From: Bradyrhizobium sp. WSM1417
Lineage (GTDB): Bacteria > Pseudomonadota > Alphaproteobacteria > Rhizobiales > Xanthobacteraceae
Assembly: GCF_000515415.1 (NCBI RefSeq)
Contig: NZ_KI911783.1
Coordinates: forward strand, 1,042,292-1,106,291
DNA length: 64,000 bases
Direction: 5' to 3'
Position 1 is the first letter of the stretch, and each line of letters begins with the position of its first letter. The notes below the pieces were generated by a model. It was not told the origin of the DNA and did not search any database. It saw only the letters and a list, made by a program, of their open reading frames with translations. Of the stretch, positions 20,024 through 28,600 are shown in pieces. The translations under genes were made by a program, and so were the position numbers.

Positions 20024-20770
20024 ATGTCCATTCTTGTCACACGGCCCCATCCCGACAATGAGGCGACGTCGGAAAATCTGCGGGCACGGGGGCATGTGGT
20101 GCTGCTGGCGCCGGTGCTCAAGTTCGAGCCGGTCGCCTTCCATCCCGAGAGTGAAACAAGCTACAGCGCCGTCATTGTCACATCGGCCAATGCGATCCGT
20201 GCCGTCGCGCCGCAATTGCGGGACCTTGGTCTGCTGGAGCTGCCGCTGTTCGCGGTCGGCGAGCACACGGCCGTCGCCGCGCGCGATGCCGGCTTTGCCG
20301 AGGTTGCCGTCGCCGGCGGCGATGCCGCGGCCTTGCGCGACAAGGTGATGCAGAGCGCGCGCGACAAGCGGCTGAAGAAAAAGAGCACGTTGCTCTATCT
20401 CGCGGGCGCGGATCTGTCGCGCGATCTCGGCGGTGAGCTGGGCGCCGAAGGCTTCAACGTCGTCACGCACACGACCTATCGCATGGCGCCGGTCAAACTG
20501 TTGCCGCGCGATGTCTGTGAGGGCTTTGCCGCCCATGGGATCGAGGCGGTGCTGCATTACTCCCGGCGCAGTGCGCGGGCTTTCCTGGAGGCCGCGCGGG
20601 GCGAAGGCGTCGAAATCTCGGCTCTGGCGATCCCGCAATGCTGCCTGTCCGAGACGGTCGCCGGCGTGCTGCGCGAGGCCGGTGCCTCGCAGGTTCTGGT
20701 GGCGGCGACGCCGGACGAAAATGCCTTATTTGACACCTTGGAGCGTGCTTTGCGCACCCGTTTGGCGTAA
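20024..20770 (+). CDS. hemD: Uroporphyrinogen-III synthase
   Basis: 248 residues. Cyclises and inverts ring D of hydroxymethylbilane to uroporphyrinogen III, the branch point of heme, siroheme and cobalamin synthesis. The family is poorly conserved, but the opening ILVTRPHPDNEATSENL, VTSANAIRA, LPLFAVGEHTAVAARDAGF and the two-domain length fit well. The start at MSILVTR agrees with the family. It is first in the run hemD, mitofilin-like, hemY. The hydroxymethylbilane synthase gene hemC, often found next to it, is not in the gap to tsaD. Confidence 0.92.
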   Translation: MSILVTRPHPDNEATSENLRARGHVVLLAPVLKFEPVAFHPESETSYSAVIVTSANAIRAVAPQLRDLGLLELPLFAVGEHTAVAARDAGFAEVAVAGGDAAALRDKVMQSARDKRLKKKSTLLYLAGADLSRDLGGELGAEGFNVVTHTTYRMAPVKLLPRDVCEGFAAHGIEAVLHYSRRSARAFLEAARGEGVEISALAIPQCCLSETVAGVLREAGASQVLVAATPDENALFDTLERALRTRLA

Positions 20771-20839
20771 GAGGTCGGGCCGAATCCGACGCAATCGGAT
20801 CCGTTCGTTCAGGGCATGTAAGTGTGAGGAACCGTCACG

Positions 20840-22096
20840 ATGGCCGACGACAAGCCTGAAGACGCAGGATTGGCTCCCGAGTCCGGCCGCGCCAAGCGCA
20901 TCCCGCCCACCATCGACCTCCAGGCAACCGAGGTCTCGACCCAGCCGCAGGAGGTGGCGGGCGAGCCTGAGGCAGCGACCGAACAGGCCGCGCATGAGCA
21001 AGCCAAATCCGAAGGGGGCAACTCTCAGGAGGAAAAGTCTCAAGAGGCAAAGTCTGGAGAAGCTCATGCCGAGCCGCAGCCCGAACCTGCCGAGGAAGAG
21101 TCATCCGTTGCGTCCGCATCGGTATCGCCGTCAATTTCACCCTGGGTTATCGCTCCGTTCTCCGGCGCCGTGGCAGCCGCCATTGTGATCGCGGTCGGCT
21201 GGATGCTGGGCTGGCCTGCGGTGCAGGCGCCCCCGGCTGCTCCGCAAGTGACGGGCGCAGCCGTCGAGGCGCTGAGCGGGCGCGTGGCCGCAGTCGAAGC
21301 CAAGGCGGGCAAGCCTGCCACCGATCCGGCCGTGGTGGCGCGACTCGATGCGCTGGAGAAATCCGCAACGAGCCTGCGCAGCGACATCGCCAGTCTGCGC
21401 GCGCAGTCCGACAAGACCGCGGGCGCCCTCAACGACACGAAATCGGCGCCATCTGCTGCCGCGCCAGATATTGCCGCCCTCAATGATCGCCTCGCGCAGC
21501 TCGAGCGTGCCAGCAAGACCGAACGTGCCGAACTCGCGCAGCAAAGCGAGAAGATCGCCGACGCAAAGACGATGGACGACAAACCGTTGCGCCATGTGGT
21601 GGCAGCGGCTCTGCTCGACGTCGCCGTTCGCCACGGCGATGCTTACGTATCGCAGCTCGCCGCCGCGCGGTCGCTGGCAGCAAAGCCGGATATGCTGAAG
21701 CCGCTCGACACCTTTGCATCGTCAGGCATTCCGACGCCAGTCGCGCTCAGTCGCGAGCTCCTCAGCATCGTGCCGAAATTGTCGCCGCCGGCGGAAGCCC
21801 CGGCCAGCGGCACCGGCATCGTCGAGCGTCTTCAGGCGGGGGCCTCGAAACTCGTCCGCATCGAGCGTACCGACGGGGTCGGCAACGACCGCGGCGCCAT
21901 CGTCGCGCGGGTGACGGCGGCTGCGCTGCGCAACGATTTCGTCGAGGCACGGCGCGAGTTGAAGACGCTGCCCGAGGCCGATCGTGCACCGGCACAAGCC
22001 TGGCTCGACAAGGCCGATGCCCGTGACGCCGCGCTCGCCGCCTCACGCAAATTCGCCGACGCCGCCATGGCGGATCTCGTCAAGCCTGGTCAATAA
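20840..22096 (+). CDS. Mitofilin/Mic60-like inner-membrane protein
   Basis: 418 residues. An acidic, Gln/Glu/Ala-rich cytosolic N-terminus (1-100) precedes a single membrane span (about 102-125, WVIAPFSGAVAAAIVIAVG). The periplasmic part carries a coiled-coil-prone region (about 140-250) with Ala/Asp/Leu heptads and a C-terminal helical mitofilin-type domain (RGAIVARVTAAALRNDFVEA; PAQAWLDKADARDAALAA). Alphaproteobacterial relatives encoded beside hemY are considered ancestors of mitochondrial Mic60 and shape intracytoplasmic membranes. It lies between hemD and hemY with short gaps, consistent with one transcript. Confidence 0.88.
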   Translation: MADDKPEDAGLAPESGRAKRIPPTIDLQATEVSTQPQEVAGEPEAATEQAAHEQAKSEGGNSQEEKSQEAKSGEAHAEPQPEPAEEESSVASASVSPSISPWVIAPFSGAVAAAIVIAVGWMLGWPAVQAPPAAPQVTGAAVEALSGRVAAVEAKAGKPATDPAVVARLDALEKSATSLRSDIASLRAQSDKTAGALNDTKSAPSAAAPDIAALNDRLAQLERASKTERAELAQQSEKIADAKTMDDKPLRHVVAAALLDVAVRHGDAYVSQLAAARSLAAKPDMLKPLDTFASSGIPTPVALSRELLSIVPKLSPPAEAPASGTGIVERLQAGASKLVRIERTDGVGNDRGAIVARVTAAALRNDFVEARRELKTLPEADRAPAQAWLDKADARDAALAASRKFADAAMADLVKPGQ

Positions 22097-22132
22097 AGGT
22101 TCGCGCAACAATCAGCGCGTATAGGGATCGTC

Positions 22133-23932
22133 ATGCTTCGCATCGTCCTCTTCCTCGTCCTGATCGCGCTGGCGGCGGCCGGCGCGGCCTGGGTTGCCGA
22201 CCAGCCCGGCGATCTCGTCCTGACCGCAGGCAGTTTCCGCGCCACAACGACGCTTCCCCGATTCGTGTTCTTGCTTGGCCTCTTTGCCGCGGCAGTCGTG
22301 CTGGTATGGAGCCTGCTGACGATGGTCTGGCGCGCCCCGGGGCGTCTGCGCCGCCGTCGTCACGAAAAGCGTCATGCGCGCGGCCGCCACGCCATCACCC
22401 ACGGCCTGCTTGCGATCGGCCATGGCGATACCGCGCTTGCTCGTCGTCACGCTGATACCGCGCGGCGGCTGGCCGCAAACGATCCGCTCGCGCTTCTCTT
22501 GCATGCGCAATCCGCGCAGCTCGACGGCAATCGCGACGAGGCCCAGCGCGTCTTCCGTGCCATGGCCGAGCGCGAGGACACGCGCCTGCTCGGTCTGCGC
22601 GGCCTGTTCATCGAGGCGCAGCGCGCCGACGATGCGGTCGGCGCGGTGATGATCGCCGAGGAAGCGATCAAGCTGTCGCCGTCCTCGACCTGGGCCTCGC
22701 ATGCGGTGCTCGGCTTCCGCTGCGCGCGCGGCGACTGGAGCGGCGCGCTCGCGATCCTCGATTCGAATCTGTCCGCGGGCCTGATCGACAAGCAAGCCTA
22801 TCGCCGCCAGCGCGGCGTGCTGCTCGCCGCCCGCGCGCTGGAATTGGAAACGATGGACCGCGACGTCGCGCGCGAGAGCGTGATGCAGGCGGTCAAGCTC
22901 GCGCCGACCTTGGTTCCGGCCGCAGTGCTCGCTGCAAAATTCGAGAGCGAGGCGCATCAGGTGCGCCGCGCCATGAAGCTGGTGGAAACCGCCTGGCTCG
23001 CCAATCCGCATCCTGATCTCGCGGATGCCTATGCGCATGTGAAGCTCGGCGATTCCGCGCGGCAGCGCTTGCAGCGGGTCGAGACGCTTGCGGCCAAGAT
23101 TCCTGCCGAAAAGGCTGGTTATATCGAGGGCCAACTGGCGATCGCGCGCGCCGCGATCGATGCGTCCGAGTTCGCCCGTGCGCGCGAGGTGCTGGCGCCT
23201 TACGTCAACGATCCGACCCAGCGCGTGGCACTGCTGATGGCGGAGATCGAGCGTACCGAGCATGGTGACGGCGGTCGGGCCCGCGCCTGGACCTTACGCG
23301 CGGTGCGCGCCCGCCATGATCCAGCCTGGACCGCGGACGGTTATGTCAGCGATCGCTGGCGTCCGGTGTCCCCGGTCACTGGCCGCCTCGACGCGTTCCA
23401 GTGGCAGACGCCGGTCGCCAGTCTTCCTTCCGACAGGGGCGCGATGATCGAATCCTCAGCCTTCGAGGAAGCCATGCTGGCGGCTCCGCCACCGAAGCGG
23501 GTGACGGCGGCCCCGAGCGAAAGCCCGGCGGAACCGGCTGTCATGGCGCCGGATCCGGTGCCTGCCGCGCAGGACAATTCGCCACCCCTTGAGGACAAGG
23601 AAATCTCAAAGGAAATCGCCGGGGAAACTGTCAAGGAAACAGCCAAGGAAGAGCCGGTCGTCACGCCCGCCGAGCCGGTCAAACCGGCCCCTGAGGTCGC
23701 CGAATCATCGCCGGCGGCGGCAACGCCAGTGTTCCGGACCCGCGCCGAACTCGGCAAACCTGCACCAGCACCTATTCCCGCCGTCATCCCGATCGTCCGC
23801 GCCCCTGATGATCCCGGGATCGACGACGAGGGTCCGAGCGATGAATTTGCGGAACAAATCGGCACGCCCCGGGACCACGCAAAGGCCCAGGCCGGCGGCT
23901 GGCGCGGATTCTGGTCTCGCTGGGGCGGGTGA
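22133..23932 (+). CDS. hemY: HemY-type TPR membrane protein
   Basis: 599 residues. Two closely spaced N-terminal membrane spans (about 2-20 and 40-62) are followed by TPR-like helical repeats up to about residue 400 (for example FRAMAEREDTRLLGLRGLF, LAPYVNDPTQRVALLMAEIE, then YVSDRWRPVSPVTGRLDAF, a family hallmark). The last 170 residues are Pro/Ala/Glu-rich and disordered. This is the HemY_N family named after the E. coli hem operon gene; its biochemical role is uncertain and it is not protoporphyrinogen oxidase. Third gene of the hemD run, ending about 100 bp before tRNA-Thr. Confidence 0.9.
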   Translation: MLRIVLFLVLIALAAAGAAWVADQPGDLVLTAGSFRATTTLPRFVFLLGLFAAAVVLVWSLLTMVWRAPGRLRRRRHEKRHARGRHAITHGLLAIGHGDTALARRHADTARRLAANDPLALLLHAQSAQLDGNRDEAQRVFRAMAEREDTRLLGLRGLFIEAQRADDAVGAVMIAEEAIKLSPSSTWASHAVLGFRCARGDWSGALAILDSNLSAGLIDKQAYRRQRGVLLAARALELETMDRDVARESVMQAVKLAPTLVPAAVLAAKFESEAHQVRRAMKLVETAWLANPHPDLADAYAHVKLGDSARQRLQRVETLAAKIPAEKAGYIEGQLAIARAAIDASEFARAREVLAPYVNDPTQRVALLMAEIERTEHGDGGRARAWTLRAVRARHDPAWTADGYVSDRWRPVSPVTGRLDAFQWQTPVASLPSDRGAMIESSAFEEAMLAAPPPKRVTAAPSESPAEPAVMAPDPVPAAQDNSPPLEDKEISKEIAGETVKETAKEEPVVTPAEPVKPAPEVAESSPAAATPVFRTRAELGKPAPAPIPAVIPIVRAPDDPGIDDEGPSDEFAEQIGTPRDHAKAQAGGWRGFWSRWGG

Positions 23933-24032
23933 GCGGCATTTCGGAGCCGGCTCCACCTTGCCAATTCGGGCCATGCCCGATATCAGGAGCGCGCGTAACG
24001 GGACCGGCCTCGCGCGGGCCCCGGCATGGTTC

Positions 24033-24108
24033 GCCGCAATAGCTCAGTTGGTAGAGCACGTCATTCGTAATGACGGGGTCGGGGGTTCGAATCCCTCTTG
24101 CGGCACCA
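24033..24108 (+). tRNA. tRNA-Thr (anticodon CGU)
   Basis: 76 nt including an encoded CCA. The acceptor stem GCCGCAA pairs with TTGCGGC; D-arm GCTCAGTTGGTAGAGC; anticodon stem CGTCA/TGACG around loop TTCGTAA gives anticodon CGT; T-arm with the standard TTCGAAT loop. It reads ACG codons. A transposase relic begins about 40 bp beyond its 3' end. Confidence 0.97.
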
Positions 24109-24148
24109 GCGCCTTGATTGTCCGGCCCGAAGACATGGGTAAACGTAC

Positions 24149-24253
24149 CTAAGACATGGGTGACAGCCTCGTGCCGAACGGGTTGTCGAGAGGTTGCAGG
24201 GTTTTCTGCTCCAGGTCGAAATATCCCAGATCATAGTGCATGAAGCTGACAAT
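24149..24253 (-). pseudogene. IS481-family transposase, C-terminal remnant
   Basis: On the minus strand a 34-codon stretch before a TAG stop encodes IVSFMHYDLGYFDLEQ... followed by PLDNPFGTRLSPMS. This matches the characteristic end of IS481-type DDE transposases, in which VSFM-x-YDLGYFD and a terminal PLDNPFGP-x-LSPMS are recurrent. Upstream in the same frame the similarity stops abruptly and the sequence becomes the leader of the next gene, so the catalytic domain is gone. Just beyond the stop two copies of AAGACATGGGT-like sequence (24130-24140, 24151-24160) probably belong to the element's terminal region. The fragment is a dead relic. Confidence 0.75.
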
Positions 24254-24352
24254 GCTTCGCGGCCCGCGTGCCGCGCGCTTTGGTCATTTGCCTTGGATTG
24301 ACAGCGCGTCCGGACGGCCGAAACTAAAGGCAATGCGGCGGCGCGAGGCAGC

Positions 24353-26734
24353 ATGCACGATATCCTGGTGGTTGGGCTCGTCGCGCTGACGTGCGGCGCC
24401 ATTGGTCTTCCGTTCTCCCTGCTTCTGCCGTCTGACCGGTTTGCTGTGCGCTGGGCGCTCGCGCCGCCGCTTGGCTTCGGCCTTCTCGCCGCAGGAACCG
24501 CGGTCCTGTATCTCTCCGGCGTCGCTCCATGGGTGACGCTGCTTGCGATGGCAATCGCCGGTCTTGTCATTGCCGCCGCAATGCGCTTACCGGCGCTGCG
24601 TCGGCGGCCCGAGCCATCGTTCGGACGCCGGCTTGCGATGGCGATAGCGGTCGCGGCGATTGCGATGGTGTGTCTTGCTCCCGGCTGGACCGGAGGCGCG
24701 CGCTTCCGCGTTTTCCAGGCCAACGTCTACGATCACATGCTGTACGTGGGCTCCTCGGTTTCGTATCGGGTGCTCGACCACGCAACCCTGGCAGTCCAGG
24801 GCGCCGACGAGACGAACTCCAATCCAATTTCAGTGATGGCGCTGAAGTTTGTCGACTATCGCGGCGCCGTGTCGATGATCCATGCGGCAATCGCCGCCAT
24901 CAGTCGCGGCGATGTCGTCGATTGCGCCTATCCGTATATGGTCGGCATGCAGCTCAACATGCTGTTTGCGGCGCTGTTCGTCTTTGTCAACGCGCTCTCG
25001 ATGCGGCGCTGGCTGGGGTTTGCGTGCGCCGCCGCGCTTACGATCGGATTCTTCGAGCAGTACGTCTTCGATATCAACGCCTGGTCGCAGCTTGCGACGC
25101 AGCCGATCTTCCTGCTCCTGCTCGCATTCGTGGCTTTCGCCTTCGACCACAATCGCTTTGGGCAGATGCCCGGCTCGATCATACGGTTGGGAGCGGTCTT
25201 TGCGGCCTTGATGACAGGCGCGTTCTTTCTCTACCCGGAATCGCTGACGATCTACGGTCCCGCCGCGGCGGTTGCGGCCGCGATGGGCTGCTGGCATCGC
25301 GCCTCGCGCAAGGCCTTGCCCGTGGCTGCGTCAGGCTTGGCGGCGGGTGTGGGAATATCGCTGCTCGCGTGCATCCCGCTCTGGTCCGGCACGGTTGCCT
25401 ATGTCGTCCGCCAGCTGAGTCATGCAGCGATCAACCCGCCCGACTGGTGGAAGTACTATCAGCGTTACCTGTTCGGCAGCGACGCGAACTTTCTCGATGT
25501 CATCGCCAGTCCCGACAGTCGTATCGGAGAACTGGCGAACGCCTGGTTCTCATTGCCCGTTGAATCCGCGCTTGCGGGTCTCGGCCTCTATGCGGTGCTG
25601 CCGTCGGCGGGTTGGCCCGCCGCGGTGGCGGTCGCGTGCAAATTGCTGCTCTATGGCTTTCTGTTCGTGCTGTTGAGGGGGATTGCAAGAACAGCGTGGA
25701 CGATCTGGCGCGCCGAGCCGGACGGAAGCGCCGCGCGACTCCTGGCAGGCAGCCTTGCCGGATGCCTCGTGCCCATTGCCATCCTCGCCGCCGGACATGG
25801 CTGGGCCGCAGGCAAGGGCCTGGCGATGGCAACGCCGATGCTCTTCACTCTTGTCATTGCTCCCTTGGCTCCCTTGGCGCCCTTGGCTGCGAAGCGGCGG
25901 AATCCAGACGCCGTTGCCGCCGTTGCCGTCGTGGCTGTTCACCTCGGCCTTGGCATATTACGGCCGCTGCTAGTGATGCAAGCGGTGGGCGCGGGTCTTC
26001 CGGGTCTTCCGACCGCCGCCGCGCAGGTCAACGCGCAAAAGGCGACGTCTCTCGACTGGGACTACAATCGCCTGTCGGCGGACATCAAGAGCTGCAACGG
26101 ACTCGTCATCGATGTTGCGAATCCGATGATGCACAATTTGTTGCGCCGGCTCGCAGCGGAGCTTCGTGTGCCTTGGGCGGCGCCGAGAATCATGTCCTGG
26201 CCCGACAGGGCGGGGCGGCCGTATTTTCCCGAAGGCTTTGAAAAGTTCGACTGTCTGGTGGCGTCCGGACGGCTCACGGCCAATCCGGGGCAGCGGCTGA
26301 TATCCGTGGCCACAGACCGGTCTTCGCGCGAATTCATGGATGGGCAACGCAATGTGCTTGAGGTCGGCACGGAAGCCCCGCCGGGGATCGCAACGCGCGG
26401 CCTTTTCGGCAAGGAAATGATCCCTGGCGGTGCGCTGCAATGGGCATCGCCGAACGCGCGCCTCGAGATTCCGAACAAGCCTGTGATGCCGGCGCGCACG
26501 TTGAAGCTCGAATTGTGGCCCATGCCGATCTCCGGCAACGAATTCCTGGTCAAGATCAATGGGCGTGAAATCTACAAAGGCGTCGTGCCCGCAAGCCCGT
26601 TGTCATTTCCGTTGGATCGATTCGCAAGCGACGAGACGCTCGTGGTCGAATTGGACACTAATGCCGTCACGCATTTCCCGGGCGATCCCCGCGACCTTGG
26701 TTTTGCGATCCGGGAGCTCAGCGTTCGGCGGTAG
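24353..26734 (+). CDS. Large polytopic membrane protein of unknown function with C-terminal soluble domain
   Basis: 793 residues. The first 560 or so contain about a dozen hydrophobic spans, with a sizeable loop around residues 115-195 (YDHMLYVGSSVSYRVLDH; DETNSNPISVMAL). The layout resembles GT-C-type membrane glycosyltransferases or O-antigen-related proteins, but no catalytic signature was identified. Residues 560-793 are soluble; the last 90 (ARTLKLELWPMP, FLVKINGREIYKGVV, DPRDLGFAIRELSVRR) read as a beta-sandwich like those at the end of some surface-glycan enzymes. The start was taken at the first Met. It stands alone next to an IS relic and a tRNA, which suggests acquisition. Function unassigned. 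Confidence 0.7.
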   Translation: MHDILVVGLVALTCGAIGLPFSLLLPSDRFAVRWALAPPLGFGLLAAGTAVLYLSGVAPWVTLLAMAIAGLVIAAAMRLPALRRRPEPSFGRRLAMAIAVAAIAMVCLAPGWTGGARFRVFQANVYDHMLYVGSSVSYRVLDHATLAVQGADETNSNPISVMALKFVDYRGAVSMIHAAIAAISRGDVVDCAYPYMVGMQLNMLFAALFVFVNALSMRRWLGFACAAALTIGFFEQYVFDINAWSQLATQPIFLLLLAFVAFAFDHNRFGQMPGSIIRLGAVFAALMTGAFFLYPESLTIYGPAAAVAAAMGCWHRASRKALPVAASGLAAGVGISLLACIPLWSGTVAYVVRQLSHAAINPPDWWKYYQRYLFGSDANFLDVIASPDSRIGELANAWFSLPVESALAGLGLYAVLPSAGWPAAVAVACKLLLYGFLFVLLRGIARTAWTIWRAEPDGSAARLLAGSLAGCLVPIAILAAGHGWAAGKGLAMATPMLFTLVIAPLAPLAPLAAKRRNPDAVAAVAVVAVHLGLGILRPLLVMQAVGAGLPGLPTAAAQVNAQKATSLDWDYNRLSADIKSCNGLVIDVANPMMHNLLRRLAAELRVPWAAPRIMSWPDRAGRPYFPEGFEKFDCLVASGRLTANPGQRLISVATDRSSREFMDGQRNVLEVGTEAPPGIATRGLFGKEMIPGGALQWASPNARLEIPNKPVMPARTLKLELWPMPISGNEFLVKINGREIYKGVVPASPLSFPLDRFASDETLVVELDTNAVTHFPGDPRDLGFAIRELSVRR

Positions 26735-26836
26735 CCAATGAAGATGCGAGGGATGCCGCCGGCGTGATTCGCATCACATTACCCCGAGCGCGGCTCCCCT
26801 AGTGTCCAGCTCACGCCAAACACGGGGAGATTTCAT

Positions 26837-27226
26837 ATGCGCAAGATCATTCTGGTGGCCGCCATGGTGCTGGTCTCGGCCTCTGCCCAGGCCGGAGGCC
26901 CGCGCAGCCTGTCGCTGTCCGCGGTGAGCGAGCCGGCTTCGGTTCAGCAAACGGCGCCGGCGCTTGCTGCCGCGCCGACGCAGGTGAGCGAAGCAGCGCC
27001 AGCCGCCGAAGCTCCGAAATATCTCGATCGCCCGCCAGCGGTTTCGCTCACTCCGCCTGCGGCGGCCGCCACACCAACACCGACGACCACCACGGCCTCA
27101 GCGCCCGCGACGACGACCCAACCCGCCGCGAAGACGACGGCCAAGGCAGACAAGCCGAAGCACAAGCGCAGCTGGACCGAAGGCCGCATCATCGGTGAGC
27201 TGCATCGCCACGGCATCTACTGGTAA
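26837..27226 (+). CDS. Small secreted Ala/Thr/Pro-rich protein
   Basis: 129 residues with a clear signal peptide (MRKIILVAAMVLVSASAQA, cleavage before GGP) and a good ribosome site (ACGGGGAG) 8 bases upstream. The mature part is a low-complexity Ala/Thr/Pro linker that ends in a basic, better-structured tail KHKRSWTEGRIIGELHRHG. The tail, not the linker, is likely the conserved functional part. I do not recognise a family beyond small rhizobial secreted proteins. Flanked downstream by a terminator hairpin. Confidence 0.7.
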   Translation: MRKIILVAAMVLVSASAQAGGPRSLSLSAVSEPASVQQTAPALAAAPTQVSEAAPAAEAPKYLDRPPAVSLTPPAAAATPTPTTTTASAPATTTQPAAKTTAKADKPKHKRSWTEGRIIGELHRHGIYW

Positions 27227-27248
27227 GGTGCCTGCTCTCAAAAAGCAT

Positions 27249-27271
27249 ATGGCCGGGACAAGCCCGGCCAT
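27249..27271. terminator. Bidirectional intrinsic terminator
   Basis: A 9-bp perfect stem (ATGGCCGGG / CCCGGCCAT) with a 5-base loop lies between the convergent secreted-protein and polysaccharide deacetylase genes. On the minus strand it is followed by TATGCTTTTT, on the plus strand by a weaker GACGCAAGAGTTTT. Confidence 0.75.
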
Positions 27272-27300
27272 GACGCAAGAGTTTTGGATTTGATCGGCGC

Positions 27301-28347
27301 TTACTGCGAAACCGTCTGCACCACGCTCCCGATCGGACGCGCGCTCGAGGTCGGCACCTTCAGGTCCTTCAGCAGCGCCTCGTCATATTCCGGCAGTGTC
27401 TGGAAGGTCGTCTTGGCCTTCATCTGCACGATCTTGTAGCCGCCGGCCTTCAATCGCGCGAGCAGCGCCGGCATGGCTTCGCCGGTGTGCTTCTGGAAGT
27501 CGTGCATCAGGATGATGCCCTTGCCGAGCTTGTCGAGCCTGGTCATCACGGTCTCGATGATCTTCTCCGGCGTCGCGCCCTTCCTGAAGTCGAAGGAGTC
27601 GATGTCGGTCGAGAACATCGCGACGTTGCGAGTGCCGAAATAGCTCACGATCGCCGGATTGTGCTGAAGCTGCGGGAAGCGGAAGAACGGCGCGGGATTG
27701 GTGCCGAGCGCAAATCTCACTGCGCTAAAGCCCTTCTCGACCTCGTCCTTGGCCATTTGCTCCGTCATCTTCTTGCCGTTCAGATTGACGTGCGACCAGG
27801 TGTGCGCGCCGACCGTGTGGCCCTGCGCCAGCACCTGGCGCAGGATTTCCGGATGGTAGGTCGCATGCTTGCCGACCGAGAAGAACAGGCCCTTGGTGCA
27901 TTCATCCGCGAGCGCCTTCAGCACGGCCGGCGTGTTGACCGGCCAGGGGCCGTCGTCGAACGTCAGCACGACCTCCTTGTCGGTGAGGAAGTCGAACTGC
28001 TTGAAATGATCGAAACCGAAGCCCGGACCGCCGGTGGTGTCGATCTCGACCACGCGGGAGACGCCGAGCGCGTTGGGGTTGGCGCAGGTCGATTTCTGCT
28101 GAACCGGCATCGGCGCGGGTGCGGGCGCCGGGGCGGCTGCCGCCGGCTTGGCCGCGATCGCCGCCGTGGTCGCGACGTCGTCCTTGGCGGCGAGCTTCGC
28201 CTGTGCCGGCAATGGATCGGCGGCACGGGCGGCAATTGTCTTGGGAGCGGCCTGGTCGGCGCGCGAGGAATAATAAAACCAACCGCCGGCGGCAATCACG
28301 ACCGCCGCAACTACACTGGCCAGCATCAGGCCCAACGCATTACGCAT
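27301..28347 (-). CDS. Polysaccharide deacetylase (NodB-homology) family protein
   Basis: 348 residues. A signal anchor (residues 2-25, LGLMLASVVAAVVIAAGGWF) and an Ala/Pro linker precede the carbohydrate esterase 4 domain at about 120-330. Motif 1 VLTFDDGPWP carries the catalytic base and metal Asp; motif 2 GAHTWSHVNL carries the metal His residues; RFPQLQHNP and the late LMHDFQKHTGEAMPALL complete the site. It removes acetyl groups from N-acetylated polysaccharides in the periplasm; peptidoglycan or a surface glycan is likely. This is not the nodulation NodB gene: no other nod genes are nearby. GGAAAG lies upstream of the chosen start. Confidence 0.9.
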   Translation of the reverse strand: MRNALGLMLASVVAAVVIAAGGWFYYSSRADQAAPKTIAARAADPLPAQAKLAAKDDVATTAAIAAKPAAAAPAPAPAPMPVQQKSTCANPNALGVSRVVEIDTTGGPGFGFDHFKQFDFLTDKEVVLTFDDGPWPVNTPAVLKALADECTKGLFFSVGKHATYHPEILRQVLAQGHTVGAHTWSHVNLNGKKMTEQMAKDEVEKGFSAVRFALGTNPAPFFRFPQLQHNPAIVSYFGTRNVAMFSTDIDSFDFRKGATPEKIIETVMTRLDKLGKGIILMHDFQKHTGEAMPALLARLKAGGYKIVQMKAKTTFQTLPEYDEALLKDLKVPTSSARPIGSVVQTVSQ

Positions 28348-28600
28348 CGCTATTCTTTCCAATTACGCAACCAAACCGGCGGAATTTCCCGCTCGACGAG
28401 CCATTAATGCGAAGGAACAGTTAACGTGACACCAACACGACAGCGGATCCGAAGGAATTTCAGCGATGTGCGCCAAAGTGACCGAAGTCACAGAGATGCC
28501 CCCTCCCGTGACCGTCATCACAGTCGAAACTGTTTTGCTGGAGCATGGTCAATCCCATCAACAACGGGCCCGCTTCCAGCGGTGCCAATGGGAGCTTCAA

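Noticed and set aside
22133..23932. HemY as protoporphyrinogen oxidase
   Set aside because: No FAD-binding motif; it has two N-terminal spans and TPR-like repeats, so it is the unrelated HemY_N family.
24033..26734. A complete genomic island inserted at tRNA-Thr
   Set aside because: No integrase and no repeat of the tRNA 3' end was found; only a decayed IS end and one orphan gene.
27301..28347. Nodulation gene nodB
   Set aside because: It has the same deacetylase fold, but it carries a signal anchor and lies without nodA, nodC or other symbiosis genes; a peptidoglycan or surface-glycan deacetylase is more likely.
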